Source of the DNA: Prevotellaceae bacterium
GTDB lineage: Bacteria > Bacteroidota > Bacteroidia > Bacteroidales > UBA932
NCBI GenBank assembly: GCA_031288885.1
Contig: JAITQP010000116.1
Coordinates: 1 to 18,697, forward strand
DNA length: 18,697 nt
Reading direction: 5' to 3'
The stretch's first letter is position 1; the number at the start of each line of letters is the position of its first letter. A program made the translations under genes and the position numbers. Below the pieces are notes generated by a model. The model saw nothing but the letters and a program-made list of their open reading frames with translations, searched no databases and had not been told where the DNA came from. Shown in pieces: positions 5,890 through 12,108 of the stretch.

Positions 5890-6846
5890 TTATTGTCCTG
5901 CGGGCAATTCACAAAATCTATCCTGCAACGCTGCCATTCGTTTGAGCAGGTTGTCAAACGAGAGCGAGCTGCCGTAAATCATTGTATGTTGCATTTTCTC
6001 GTAGTCCTGCCGCCAGTCGTCAATGACCCGTAGTGGCGGAGTGAGGCAAATTTTCTTACGAATATCGCCGGAATAATCCACCCCACTTACGCGAGTAAAA
6101 ATTTGGCGGTGGCGGCATATGGAGCTCCAAAGGGCATTGTCGGCAACGGCTTTTACGGCGAAATCCTTGTCCATCATTTTTTCCAAATCGTACAAATGCC
6201 GCGACTTGCGGTCGGCAATCATTGAGCCATTGCCTGCAAAAATTTCATGCAGCAGAAAGGCTTTTTCCAAGAATGTTTTTTCGGGTACTGTTGTAGTGAT
6301 TTTTGAGTTGACAAGCGAAGCATCAACGTCGAAATTTTCGGAAATCAAGCTTTTTATTTCTTTTACAGCCGTTGGCTCAATCAACGACCTTGCCCCAACT
6401 TCCAGCACAATTTCTGCTCTCAAGTACGATAGCTGGTCAAACAGGGATGGGTAGCGGACAAAAATTTTTCGCGGTTCGGGATAAGTATTGTCGCCTTCGC
6501 CGTCGGGCTGCGGTTCAACGGAGCAAAAATGTTGTATGCCGTACTTTACAAGGGCTTTCTGCAATTCCGTACAAACAGCTTCCTTTACAAACAGTTTCCT
6601 TTACAAACAGCGAAGATTGCTTGCGCAACTTTTTGAGCTGCCTTACGGTTAAATCGCCGCTCAAATCAAACAGCGCTCTATCTACCGCCAAGTCAACATC
6701 CTCCGAAAACTGCTCAATCGCGCCCCAAGTTTTACTCAACGAAGTTCCTCTGCCACAACCTGCGGAAGCAAGTTGCCCATTTTTATTCCCGTTTGCAAAA
6801 TCACGGTTTTGCGTTCATCGTCGTTCAACCTGAAAAAATTATTCAT
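5890..6846 (-). pseudogene. AbiEii-type nucleotidyltransferase toxin, inactivated
   Basis: Three consecutive pieces in alternating frames match one AbiEii/AbiGii-family toxin. Piece 1 (ATG 6846 to a TGA near 6739) reads MNNFFRLNDDERKTVILQTG and ends after about 36 residues. Piece 2 (about 6748-6587) carries GTSLSKTWGAIEQFSEDVDL, which includes the metal-binding D-x-D. Piece 3 (to 5890) carries PDGEGDNTYPEPRKIF, EIVLEVGARSLIEP, VPEKTFLEKAFLLHE and ADRKSRHLYDLEKMMDK, and ends with a normal C-terminus. Between pieces 1 and 2 the segment that family members carry before the GG-T-S-L-S-K motif is missing, so a deletion is inferred. Between pieces 2 and 3 a 16-bp tandem duplication shifts the frame. 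ATG 6846 overlaps the antitoxin stop, the usual translational coupling. The toxin cannot be made as one protein. Base composition is visibly AT-richer than the flanking housekeeping genes, consistent with acquisition. Confidence 0.88.
6571..6610. repeat. 16-bp tandem duplication disrupting the toxin gene
   Basis: ACAAACAGCTTCCTTT (6571-6586) is followed by ACAAACAGTTTCCTTT (6587-6602) and then ACAAACAG (6603-6610). Removing one 16-bp unit restores the minus-strand reading S-L-F-V-K-E-A-V-C-T-E-L-Q-K, which joins the two toxin fragments. One unit is therefore an insertion that shifts the frame by +1. Confidence 0.88.
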
Positions 6847-7444
6847 ACAGCGTCAATATTAGCTTCTTAATCCACGCAGGCATGAGCTGTGCATCTTGCA
6901 AAATATGCTCTTTAGGCGCCTGCCGCAGCACGTATTTTAACCTGTCCAGATGCTCCGGCGCAACTCTTTCCTGCGTAATTTCCTTTAATGCAAATGTTAT
7001 CAGCATTGCCAAATCGCTCTTAAATGCAAGATTTTTAGGGGCAGTATGCTTGAACAAAATGCCGTTACCGTTGCCAATTTTAATTCTACGCGGCGAGCCA
7101 TCTGTCAAAAATACAAAATTTGCAGGTACCTGCGTTGATAAGCCCAGCCTATTTAAAGCATAAAGTCCTGTAGGGGCAACTCTTGCCTTATCACGCCTTG
7201 CAATTGCCTCTGCCACCGTATCCAGTGAAGGGTACAAAGCGCCCAATCCCAATGTTTTGTCAATTTTGGGATAGTAGTAAATGCCTGTTGCCAGCTTTAT
7301 CAGAATTTGTTTTTTTACCAAATTAGCCAACGCTTTAGATATTGCTTTCGATTCGCCGTAAGCCGCAAAATCAGAGGCAAAATACTCTTTACCTCTTCCG
7401 CATTTTTTTACCCTTGCAAATATTACATCTTCAATACTTTGCAT
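6839..7444 (-). CDS. AbiEi-type antitoxin / DUF6088 family regulator
   Basis: In type IV toxin-antitoxin (AbiE) loci this protein represses its own operon through an N-terminal winged helix and counteracts the nucleotidyltransferase toxin. It has 201 intact residues. The predicted winged helix is at about 1-65. The family signature follows: IYYYPKIDKTLGLGALYPS (about 56-74), then VAEAIARRDKARVAPTG and ALNRLGLSTQVPANFVFLTDGSPR. The C-terminus is helical. Start ATG 7444 is the first in frame and lies just downstream of a perfect inverted repeat. The stop overlaps the toxin start by 8 bp. The partner toxin is a pseudogene, so the protein can now act only as a DNA-binding regulator or as an antidote to related toxins; both roles are inference. 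Confidence 0.88.
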   Translation of the reverse strand: MQSIEDVIFARVKKCGRGKEYFASDFAAYGESKAISKALANLVKKQILIKLATGIYYYPKIDKTLGLGALYPSLDTVAEAIARRDKARVAPTGLYALNRLGLSTQVPANFVFLTDGSPRRIKIGNGNGILFKHTAPKNLAFKSDLAMLITFALKEITQERVAPEHLDRLKYVLRQAPKEHILQDAQLMPAWIKKLILTLYE

Positions 7445-7464
7445 GTTATTTTTGTGTTTTTTTT

Positions 7465-7491
7465 GGCGAAAATATACGCAATATTTTCGCC
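7465..7491 (-). promoter_or_regulatory. Probable antitoxin operator (inverted repeat)
   Basis: The plus strand reads GGCGAAAATAT, a 5-nt spacer ACGCA, then ATATTTTCGCC: perfect 11-bp arms, 20 bp upstream of the antitoxin start. The minus strand within it includes TATATTTT, close to the TAnnTTTG -7 box, so a bound protein would block transcription. Known AbiEi proteins bind inverted repeats in their promoters; the link to this site is inference. Confidence 0.65.
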
Positions 7492-7554
7492 TGCATTTCC
7501 GCTACTAAGGTACGATTTTTTTTCGGAAAAAACCGGAAATTCTAATCTATTCCG

Positions 7555-7562
7555 TAATTTTG
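7555..7562 (+). promoter_or_regulatory. -7 box for trmB
   Basis: TAATTTTG matches TAnnTTTG and lies 29 bp before ATG 7592. No good -33 element was found at the usual distance. The box argues against the in-frame upstream ATG at 7307. Confidence 0.55.
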
Positions 7563-7591
7563 CAAATCACACATCAAAAATATCTACACTC

Positions 7592-8350
7592 ATGGGAAAA
7601 AATAAGCTGGCACGATTTCAGGAAAACGAAACCTTTGCGCTGCTCCACCAGCCTGCGTTTGACGATTTGTTCAGGGGCGATTTTTTGCTAAAGGGGCGGT
7701 GGGGGAGCGATTTCTTTGGCAACGACCACCCCATAACGCTGGAGCTGGGTTGCGGGCGCGGCGAGTACACGGTGGAGCTGGCAAGAATGCACCCCGACAG
7801 AAACTTTATCGGCGTCGATATTAAGGGGGCGCGGCTGTGGCGCGGCGCCAAGACTGCCACGGAGGAGGGGATGCGCAACGTTGCGTTTGTCCGCTCCAGA
7901 GTAGAGGTGGTCGCCTCGCTCTTTGCCCCCAGCGAGGTGAGCGAAATCTGGCTCACCTTTCCCGACCCGCAGCCCTCCCGCGCCCGCAAGCGGCTTTGCT
8001 CGGCTATTTTCCTCAACCGCTACGCGCAATTTCTCGCGCCGCAGGGCGTGGTGCACCTCAAAACCGACAGCCGCCTGCTGCACGAGTACGCCAAGGCCCT
8101 CCTCTCCGCCAACAGCGTTGCCCCGCTCCACAGCGCCAACGACCTCTACGGCAGCGCCGGCAGCGCCGGCAGCGCCGAGCTCGCCATAAAAACAACCTAC
8201 GAAAAGATTTTCATCAGCGAGGGTTACCCCATTACCTACCTCAAGTTTCCGCTTCCGCAGGGCAAAACGCTGGTAGAGCCGGAAGATTTTTCCTACACCG
8301 GCGATGTGCCAAAGGCAAGGATGCGGGAGAAAGGTGGGAGTTGGGAATAA
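7592..8350 (+). CDS. trmB: tRNA (guanine-N7-)-methyltransferase
   Basis: This SAM-dependent enzyme makes m7G46 in the variable loop of tRNAs. From ATG 7592 it has 252 residues, slightly longer than usual. SAM-binding motif I is LELGCGRGEYTVEL (50-63), followed by FIGVDIKGARLWRGA (72-86). The TrmB hallmark IWLTFPDPQP is at 119-128, and LKTDS at 156-160. A low-complexity insertion, GSAGSAGSA (187-195), comes from three copies of a 9-bp unit and lies in a region that is a loop in the family. The frame is open upstream to 7307, but that stretch overlaps the antitoxin gene, its operator and the trmB promoter box, so it is rejected. It converges with the SUMF1-domain gene. Confidence 0.93.
   Translation: MGKNKLARFQENETFALLHQPAFDDLFRGDFLLKGRWGSDFFGNDHPITLELGCGRGEYTVELARMHPDRNFIGVDIKGARLWRGAKTATEEGMRNVAFVRSRVEVVASLFAPSEVSEIWLTFPDPQPSRARKRLCSAIFLNRYAQFLAPQGVVHLKTDSRLLHEYAKALLSANSVAPLHSANDLYGSAGSAGSAELAIKTTYEKIFISEGYPITYLKFPLPQGKTLVEPEDFSYTGDVPKARMREKGGSWE
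8150..8176 (+). repeat. Three 9-bp units inside trmB
   Basis: GGCAGCGCC is repeated three times in frame, encoding Gly-Ser-Ala three times. The copies are identical, suggesting recent slippage expansion that leaves the methyltransferase frame intact. Confidence 0.8.
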
Positions 8351-8425
8351 CGCTGATTTTTTCCCCGCTCGCCGACCGGTAAAGTTCAACTAAATTACAA
8401 TAGAGTGAGCAATTGACAGGAAAAG

Positions 8426-9715
8426 CTACTGCGCAGGCAAAACCAAGCGAAAGCCGCTGTCGTTGAAGCGGTCGTTAGGACTTCCCCAAGAAGCGCGGAA
8501 AGCTACGCGCACCATGTTGACGTCATGATTCCAGCTGCAGCCGCGGCACACGCGGTTAGTGCCGGTAGCAGGCCCTGTAAGGTTAGGTATACCTACTTTT
8601 TCAGCATCGTACTCTACAGGGTTGGTATATGCGCCATCCCAATCGTAAACCCGCTCCCACACGTTGCCGCACATATCGTAAATGCCGAGCCTGTTCGGCT
8701 TCTTCTGACCCACCGGATGCGTCGTCATGCCGGAGTTGCCTTGGTACCATGCAAGTTCACCTACGTCGTTGCTGCCACCTCCGCTGTGCGAAAAATTCTC
8801 GCAGCTTGCCACACCTCCCTTTCCATCTCCTATGCACCCCCGCGCAGCGTACTCCCACTCCGCCTCCGTAGGCAGCCGGTAGCTCTTTCCCGTAAGCGCG
8901 TTTAAGCGTGGAAGAAATGCCGTGTTTATGTCATTCCACGATACGTTCTCCATCGGCCGCTGGTCGTCGCAGGGTACAGCGCCACAGCTACCCTCCTTCC
9001 ACGCCTGACAATTCTCCAACGCGTGACCCCTCATCACCGCTTTCCACTGCGCCTGCGTTACCTCATACTTGCCGATGTAAAAGCTGCTCACCTTTACGGA
9101 GCGGGCGGGAAACTCGTTATTCCCGCACTGACCGCCATCCCGCTCGGGCACGCACCCCATGGTGTACGTTCCCCCCTCCACGCGCACCATCTCAATCTCC
9201 ACCTCCGCAGGGTGGCTACGCTCGGAGGCGCTATGCTTGCGTCCTGCACCGCCCAGCTGCTGCGCCAACGCCAGAGACACCCGCGGTAAGTCTGCGTTGA
9301 CCACGTTGGTGCGAGTATAGCTGCCCCGGCCGGACAGCTTGCTGTCTTTTGCGTCAATCAGCTGCGCGGAAAAAATGTGTTCGCTGCCTTTGATGGCGTC
9401 GGTTACCAAGCATATCGTAGATACGTTGTTGGCGCGCCCCCACGCGGCGAGGGCATTTCGGTCTATGTTGTCCGCGCCTTGCGTGCGCAGCTCGTTGAGC
9501 TTTGTCTGCACCGCTTGCTCGCCGGTTACCACCGTGTAGCGGCTGGCGCGGTTAAGGTCGCTGCCTACTTGGGTGGCAAGCGAGTTGCCCAAATTGTTGT
9601 CGCTCATGCCCACTACAAATACGGCCAGCGTGGGCTTGGTTTGCGCGCCGGCGGTCGCTATGCCTGCTGCGCCAATGAGCAACAGCGCGCATAGAGAAAT
9701 CATGTTTTTTCTCAT
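8426..9715 (-). CDS. Secreted SUMF1/FGE-fold protein with N-terminal TolB/CsgG-like region
   Basis: The protein has 429 residues. Residues 1-24 form a Sec signal peptide ending A-G-A before QT. Residues 25-160 (KPTLAVFVVGMSDNN, LATQVGSDLNRASRYTVV) resemble the alpha/beta region seen in periplasmic CsgG- or TolB-N-like proteins. From about 175 to the end there is a formylglycine-generating-enzyme-like domain: VEGGTYTMG, FYIGKYEVTQAQWKAVM, PMENVSWNDI, YRLPTEAEWEYAARG, GIYDMCGNVWER, then RVCRGCSWN and DSGFRLV. The pair of Cys used by true formylglycine-generating enzymes is absent at the matching positions (His397 and Met401 or Val402). A sulfatase-activating function is therefore unlikely, and a binding or structural role is more probable. 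Several paired cysteines suggest periplasmic disulfides. The reference to TolB/CsgG is tentative. Confidence 0.82.
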   Translation of the reverse strand: MRKNMISLCALLLIGAAGIATAGAQTKPTLAVFVVGMSDNNLGNSLATQVGSDLNRASRYTVVTGEQAVQTKLNELRTQGADNIDRNALAAWGRANNVSTICLVTDAIKGSEHIFSAQLIDAKDSKLSGRGSYTRTNVVNADLPRVSLALAQQLGGAGRKHSASERSHPAEVEIEMVRVEGGTYTMGCVPERDGGQCGNNEFPARSVKVSSFYIGKYEVTQAQWKAVMRGHALENCQAWKEGSCGAVPCDDQRPMENVSWNDINTAFLPRLNALTGKSYRLPTEAEWEYAARGCIGDGKGGVASCENFSHSGGGSNDVGELAWYQGNSGMTTHPVGQKKPNRLGIYDMCGNVWERVYDWDGAYTNPVEYDAEKVGIPNLTGPATGTNRVCRGCSWNHDVNMVRVAFRASWGSPNDRFNDSGFRLVLPAQ

Positions 9716-9797
9716 TTTACTACGTTTTTTTGGGTTAATAATTAATTTAAAATGCTCCGGTTTTGGACGCTTTCCACAGCTCCAACTGTTTATTTAT

Positions 9798-9805
9798 TAT
9801 CTTTG
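9798..9805 (+). promoter_or_regulatory. -7 box facing the putative RNA
   Basis: TATCTTTG is a full TAnnTTTG match followed by TAGG, with no protein start nearby. The first plausible coding start is 226 bp downstream. Transcription from here would run through the 10-bp stem and end at the hairpin near 9921. The -33 region is weak. Confidence 0.45.
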
Positions 9806-9922
9806 TAGGTTTTCCTTTGCAAAAAGGCAAGGCTGTTCACCTCCGTTGTTCCTGTTAAGAGCTGGTAGTGTGTCAGCCTTGCCGGTTAGCATCCGTACTT
9901 TTCGGTAACGGTCGCTTTTTTG
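9806..9922 (+). ncRNA. Putative small structured RNA (family not recognised)
   Basis: After the -7 box come GGCAAGGCTG (9826-9835) and its exact complement CAGCCTTGCC (9874-9883), enclosing 38 nt. That interior can form ACC/GGU (9839-9841 with 9864-9866) and GUUC/GAGC (9848-9851 with 9859-9862) around the loop CUGUUAA. A terminator-like hairpin follows: CCGTAC (9893-9898) with GTAACGG (9905-9911, one bulged A), then six T at 9916-9921. A transcript of about 110 nt is predicted. The opposite strand is also possible: TATCTTTG at 9986-9979 would give about 155 nt ending at the same 10-bp stem followed by five T. I could not match it to SRP RNA, 6S RNA or a riboswitch class with confidence. Confidence 0.42.
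9893..9921 (+). terminator. Intrinsic terminator of the putative RNA
   Basis: The stem CCGTAC pairs with GT-A-ACGG (one bulge) around a 6-nt loop. Four bases after the stem there is a run of six T. It lies 110 nt upstream of the HTH gene and may isolate that gene from the plus-strand promoter at 9798. Confidence 0.5.
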
Positions 9923-9978
9923 CTGAATAAATGCAAGCAAGCTACAATGTTTTACTCCTTCGCAGCGGATTTACGCCG

Positions 9979-9986
9979 CAAAGATA
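9979..9986 (-). promoter_or_regulatory. -7 box facing the SUMF1-domain gene
   Basis: The minus strand reads TATCTTTG, a full TAnnTTTG match, followed by GCGGCG. It could drive the SUMF1-domain gene through a leader of about 260 nt, or an RNA ending after the 10-bp stem at 9826-9883, where the minus strand has five T. The -33 region is weak. Confidence 0.45.
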
Positions 9987-9998
9987 GTAAATATATTT

Positions 9999-10021
9999 TC
10001 GTATTACGATAAAAACGATAA
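9999..10021. promoter_or_regulatory. Operator-like palindrome and direct repeat before the HTH gene
   Basis: TCGTA-T-TACGA (9999-10009) is a perfect 11-bp palindrome. It overlaps the first of two ACGATAA direct repeats (10006-10012 and 10015-10021). The cluster ends 10 bp before ATG 10032 of a DNA-binding protein, which suggests autoregulation; this is inference. Confidence 0.4.
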
Positions 10022-10031
10022 TTTTTTTTCG

Positions 10032-10409
10032 ATGATTAAGGAAAGAATATCCCAAATACTTGAGCATAAAAAGATTGCAAAAGAAAATTTTTACAAGAAA
10101 ATTGGTATGACCTCAGCGAATTTTAGAGGAAATGCGAAAAGTACGCCCATAAATTCAACAGCAATCGAAAATATATTGTCGGAAATTCCAGATATAAATC
10201 TCGAATGGCTACTCACCGGCAAGGGCGCAATGCTGCGGCAGCCGGAGGAGAATTTTAGCGCCAATAACGCTACGCCGCAGCCCCAACCCAACGATAGTGG
10301 CTATAAAAATAAGTATATTGCGCTGTTAGAGGAGCACAAAGCGGTGCAGAAGGAGCTGAACGAGCTTCAAAAAAAATATGCTGCGCTACTGGAGAAAAAC
10401 AACGCGTAA
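10032..10409 (+). CDS. Small HTH regulator with C-terminal coiled coil
   Basis: The protein has 125 residues. Residues 1-70 (MIKERISQILEHKKI, NFYKKIGMTSANFRG, then INSTAIENILSEIPDINLEW and LLTGKGAMLR) follow the pattern of small Bacteroidota XRE/phage-repressor-like helix-turn-helix proteins, in which a WLLTGKG motif closes the DNA-binding domain. A low-complexity linker rich in Asn, Pro and Gln (72-90) leads to a predicted coiled coil (about 92-123: YIALLEEHKAVQKELNELQ) that probably dimerises. It is a likely transcription factor; the targets are unknown. It precedes ssb by 219 bp, and ssb has its own promoter, so they need not be one operon. The 5' half is AT-rich relative to neighbouring genes. 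Confidence 0.78.
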   Translation: MIKERISQILEHKKIAKENFYKKIGMTSANFRGNAKSTPINSTAIENILSEIPDINLEWLLTGKGAMLRQPEENFSANNATPQPQPNDSGYKNKYIALLEEHKAVQKELNELQKKYAALLEKNNA

Positions 10410-10572
10410 AGACGCTACCCAGCGCTCCGCCGCGCAGCCGCCGTTGCATTTTTCGAGGCAGGGAGGCGAACGCTACCCCCTACCCTTCGCAAAAAACGGG
10501 CAAACGGGGCATTTTCTACCACAAATTTGCGATTTAAAAGATAAAGATGGCGTGTATATTAAAAAGTTTCCT

Positions 10573-10580
10573 TATCTTTG
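10573..10580 (+). promoter_or_regulatory. -7 box for ssb
   Basis: TATCTTTG matches TAnnTTTG and lies 48 bp upstream of ATG 10629, giving a leader of about 40 nt rich in A. The -33 region is not clear. Confidence 0.6.
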
Positions 10581-10628
10581 CCGATGCAAGTTAAAAGGAA
10601 ATAATCAACTATTTAAAACAAAAAAATT

Positions 10629-11072
10629 ATGTCGCTAAATAAAGTAATGCTGATTGGCAACGTGGGCAGAGACCCCGAAATACGCCATCTTGATAGCGGT
10701 ATGGCCATTACTACGATTGCGGTTGCAACGTCCGAGGTCTATACCGATAAAAATTCGGGGCAACGCGTAACCAACACCGAGTGGCATAATGTAGTGCTGT
10801 GGCACCAGCTGGCGGAGCTGGCGGAGAGGTTCATCCGCAAGGGCACGCCGGTGTTTGTTGAGGGTAAAATCCGTACCCGCTCGTGGGAGGATAAAACCGG
10901 TCAAAAACGCTACACCACAGAGATTGTGGCAGAGAACATCCAGCTGCTTGGTCGCCGCGAGGACAACAACGCCGGAGGGCAGCCTGCATCTCCCGCCAGA
11001 TTTTCGCAGGCAGAAATCGCGGCAACGCAGGCTAACCAAGCTGACCCAAACAGAAGCAACAGCGCGCTCTAA
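10629..11072 (+). CDS. ssb: Single-stranded DNA-binding protein
   Basis: SSB coats single-stranded DNA in replication and repair. It has 147 residues. The OB fold spans about 1-112: SLNKVMLIGNVGRDPEIRHL, then NTEWHNVVLWHQLAELAERFIRKGTPVFVEGKI, then EIVAENIQLLGRR. The remaining tail is polar and ends DPNRSNSAL. The acidic tip with terminal Pro-Phe (D-D-x-P-F), which recruits partner proteins and is common in this phylum, is missing. Neither of the other two frames near the stop encodes such a tip, so a simple frameshift does not explain it. It may be a paralogue or of mobile-element origin, with another SSB elsewhere. It has its own promoter and a terminator. Confidence 0.93.
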   Translation: MSLNKVMLIGNVGRDPEIRHLDSGMAITTIAVATSEVYTDKNSGQRVTNTEWHNVVLWHQLAELAERFIRKGTPVFVEGKIRTRSWEDKTGQKRYTTEIVAENIQLLGRREDNNAGGQPASPARFSQAEIAATQANQADPNRSNSAL

Positions 11073-11092
11073 ACAAAAACACCTAAAACTTT

Positions 11093-11138
11093 AGCGCCCC
11101 CAAGACATTCCTCGCCTATCAGGAGGTGCGCTTTGTTT
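11093..11138 (+). terminator. Probable ssb terminator
   Basis: AGCGC (11093-11097) pairs with GCGCT (11128-11132), extended by CC/GG after one mismatch, then TTGTTTT. The loop is long, so the structure may have further internal pairing. It lies 20 bp after the ssb stop. Confidence 0.45.
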
Positions 11139-11211
11139 TACCTGCTGCTGTTAAGTTAACTGTTGGACGTCGCTTCTTCGTCATCAAACTGTGTGAACGA
11201 AGCAAGAGGCA

Positions 11212-11232
11212 ATCCGGTAAGCTACTCCGGAT
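11212..11232 (+). other. Hairpin before the outer-membrane operon
   Basis: ATCCGG (11212-11217) and CCGGAT (11227-11232) form a 6-bp perfect stem with a 9-nt loop, 37 bp before the GTG start at 11269. No TAnnTTTG box is visible in this 130-bp gap, so the promoter of the operon is not identified. The hairpin may be a leader structure. Confidence 0.35.
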
Positions 11233-11268
11233 GGCTTCGCTGACACTTAACATAAGGTACTCATACCC

Positions 11269-12108
11269 GTGAAATCTCTTTACCTGCTTCTGCCCTTTGC
11301 GCTGCTGGCCGTAGCGCCCTGCCGCGCAGGCGTGAACGTATTTCCGCACGGCAGCCGCGCGGCAGCGTTGGGCTACATTGGGGTGGTCAACACCGACGTT
11401 TTTGCCGCCTACAACAACCAAGCCGCGCTGGGCTTCTTCTCCTCACCGCAGGTCGCGGTACACTACGAAAACAAGTATTTTGCCGAAGCGCTGAGCCTTA
11501 GCGCCGCCGCTTTTGCCCTGCCTGTTCCGTCCGCCGGCGTGCTGGGCGTTGATGTGTGCTCGTTTGGGTACGATCGCTACCGCGAAACGCGCGTGGGCGT
11601 GGCTTGGGGCAGGCGGCTCTCAAGGCGGCTTTCGGTAGGGACGCAGCTCGGCTACCACCTGATGCAGGTGGCAGAGTACGGCTCCACCGGCGCCCTCACC
11701 GCCGAGCTGGGGCTGCTCGCCGAGCCGCTGGACAACCTGTGGGTAGGCGCCCACGTGTTCAACTTTACCAGCTCGCGCTACTTTAGCAACAGCTACCACG
11801 AGCGGCTACCCGTAATTTTTGATGTGGGAATGGCCTACCGCCTTGCGCAGCACGCCAGCCTGCTGGTGGGCGCAAAGATAGAGTCGGAGCAGGCGGCGCA
11901 GGCCAAAGCCGGACTGGAGGTGGTGGTGCTCAAAACGCTTGCGCTGCGCTTGGGCGTGCTGGTAAAACCGGTGGAGCTGTTTGCCGGATTTGGCTACACC
12001 TACCGCACGCTGCGTATCGACATGGCGTTTTCGCGGCACGAAACGCTTGGCTACACGCCGCAAATTTCGCTCTCCTACAGCTTCACGCAAACGCCCCAAA
12101 AGCAATGA
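11269..12108 (+). CDS. PorV/PorQ-like outer-membrane beta-barrel protein
   Basis: The protein has 279 residues and starts with GTG; no upstream in-frame ATG is available. A Sec signal peptide of about 20 residues (KSLYLLLPFALLAV..CRA) is followed by GSRAAALGYIGVVNTDVFAAYNNQAALGF, the N-terminal pattern of the PorV/PorQ (FadL-like) family: a small-residue run, then the conserved N-N-x-A. The rest alternates hydrophobic and polar residues as in beta-strands and ends in an aromatic-rich strand (ISLSYSF). PorV and PorQ take part in type IX secretion, but many family members do not, so no role in secretion is claimed. The stop overlaps the next start by ATGA, implying coupled translation with the helix-hairpin-helix protein. 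Confidence 0.72.
   Translation: MKSLYLLLPFALLAVAPCRAGVNVFPHGSRAAALGYIGVVNTDVFAAYNNQAALGFFSSPQVAVHYENKYFAEALSLSAAAFALPVPSAGVLGVDVCSFGYDRYRETRVGVAWGRRLSRRLSVGTQLGYHLMQVAEYGSTGALTAELGLLAEPLDNLWVGAHVFNFTSSRYFSNSYHERLPVIFDVGMAYRLAQHASLLVGAKIESEQAAQAKAGLEVVVLKTLALRLGVLVKPVELFAGFGYTYRTLRIDMAFSRHETLGYTPQISLSYSFTQTPQKQ

Larger units (their letters stand above)
9716..10031. other. 316-bp gap with opposed promoters and a probable structured RNA
   Basis: No protein gene was recognised between the divergent SUMF1-domain gene and the HTH gene. The gap holds TATCTTTG on the plus strand (9798-9805), TATCTTTG on the minus strand (9986-9979), a 10-bp stem, a terminator-like hairpin and operator-like repeats just before 10032. 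Each is listed separately. Confidence 0.7.

Noticed and set aside
7307..7591. N-terminal extension of TrmB to ATG 7307
   Set aside because: It overlaps the antitoxin gene, its inverted-repeat operator and the trmB promoter box; family homology begins after ATG 7592.
8426..9715. True formylglycine-generating enzyme
   Set aside because: The catalytic Cys pair is missing at the aligned positions and no sulfatase gene is nearby.
9826..9883. SRP RNA or known riboswitch
   Set aside because: The minus strand has a weak resemblance to the SRP domain IV 3' side (CGGAGG then ACAGCC), but the GGAA tetraloop and the paired CAGG/AGCA loops are not in place; no riboswitch core was recognised.
10378..10638. 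Open frame overlapping the HTH gene end and ssb promoter
   Set aside because: It overlaps both real genes and the ssb -7 box, with no family resemblance.
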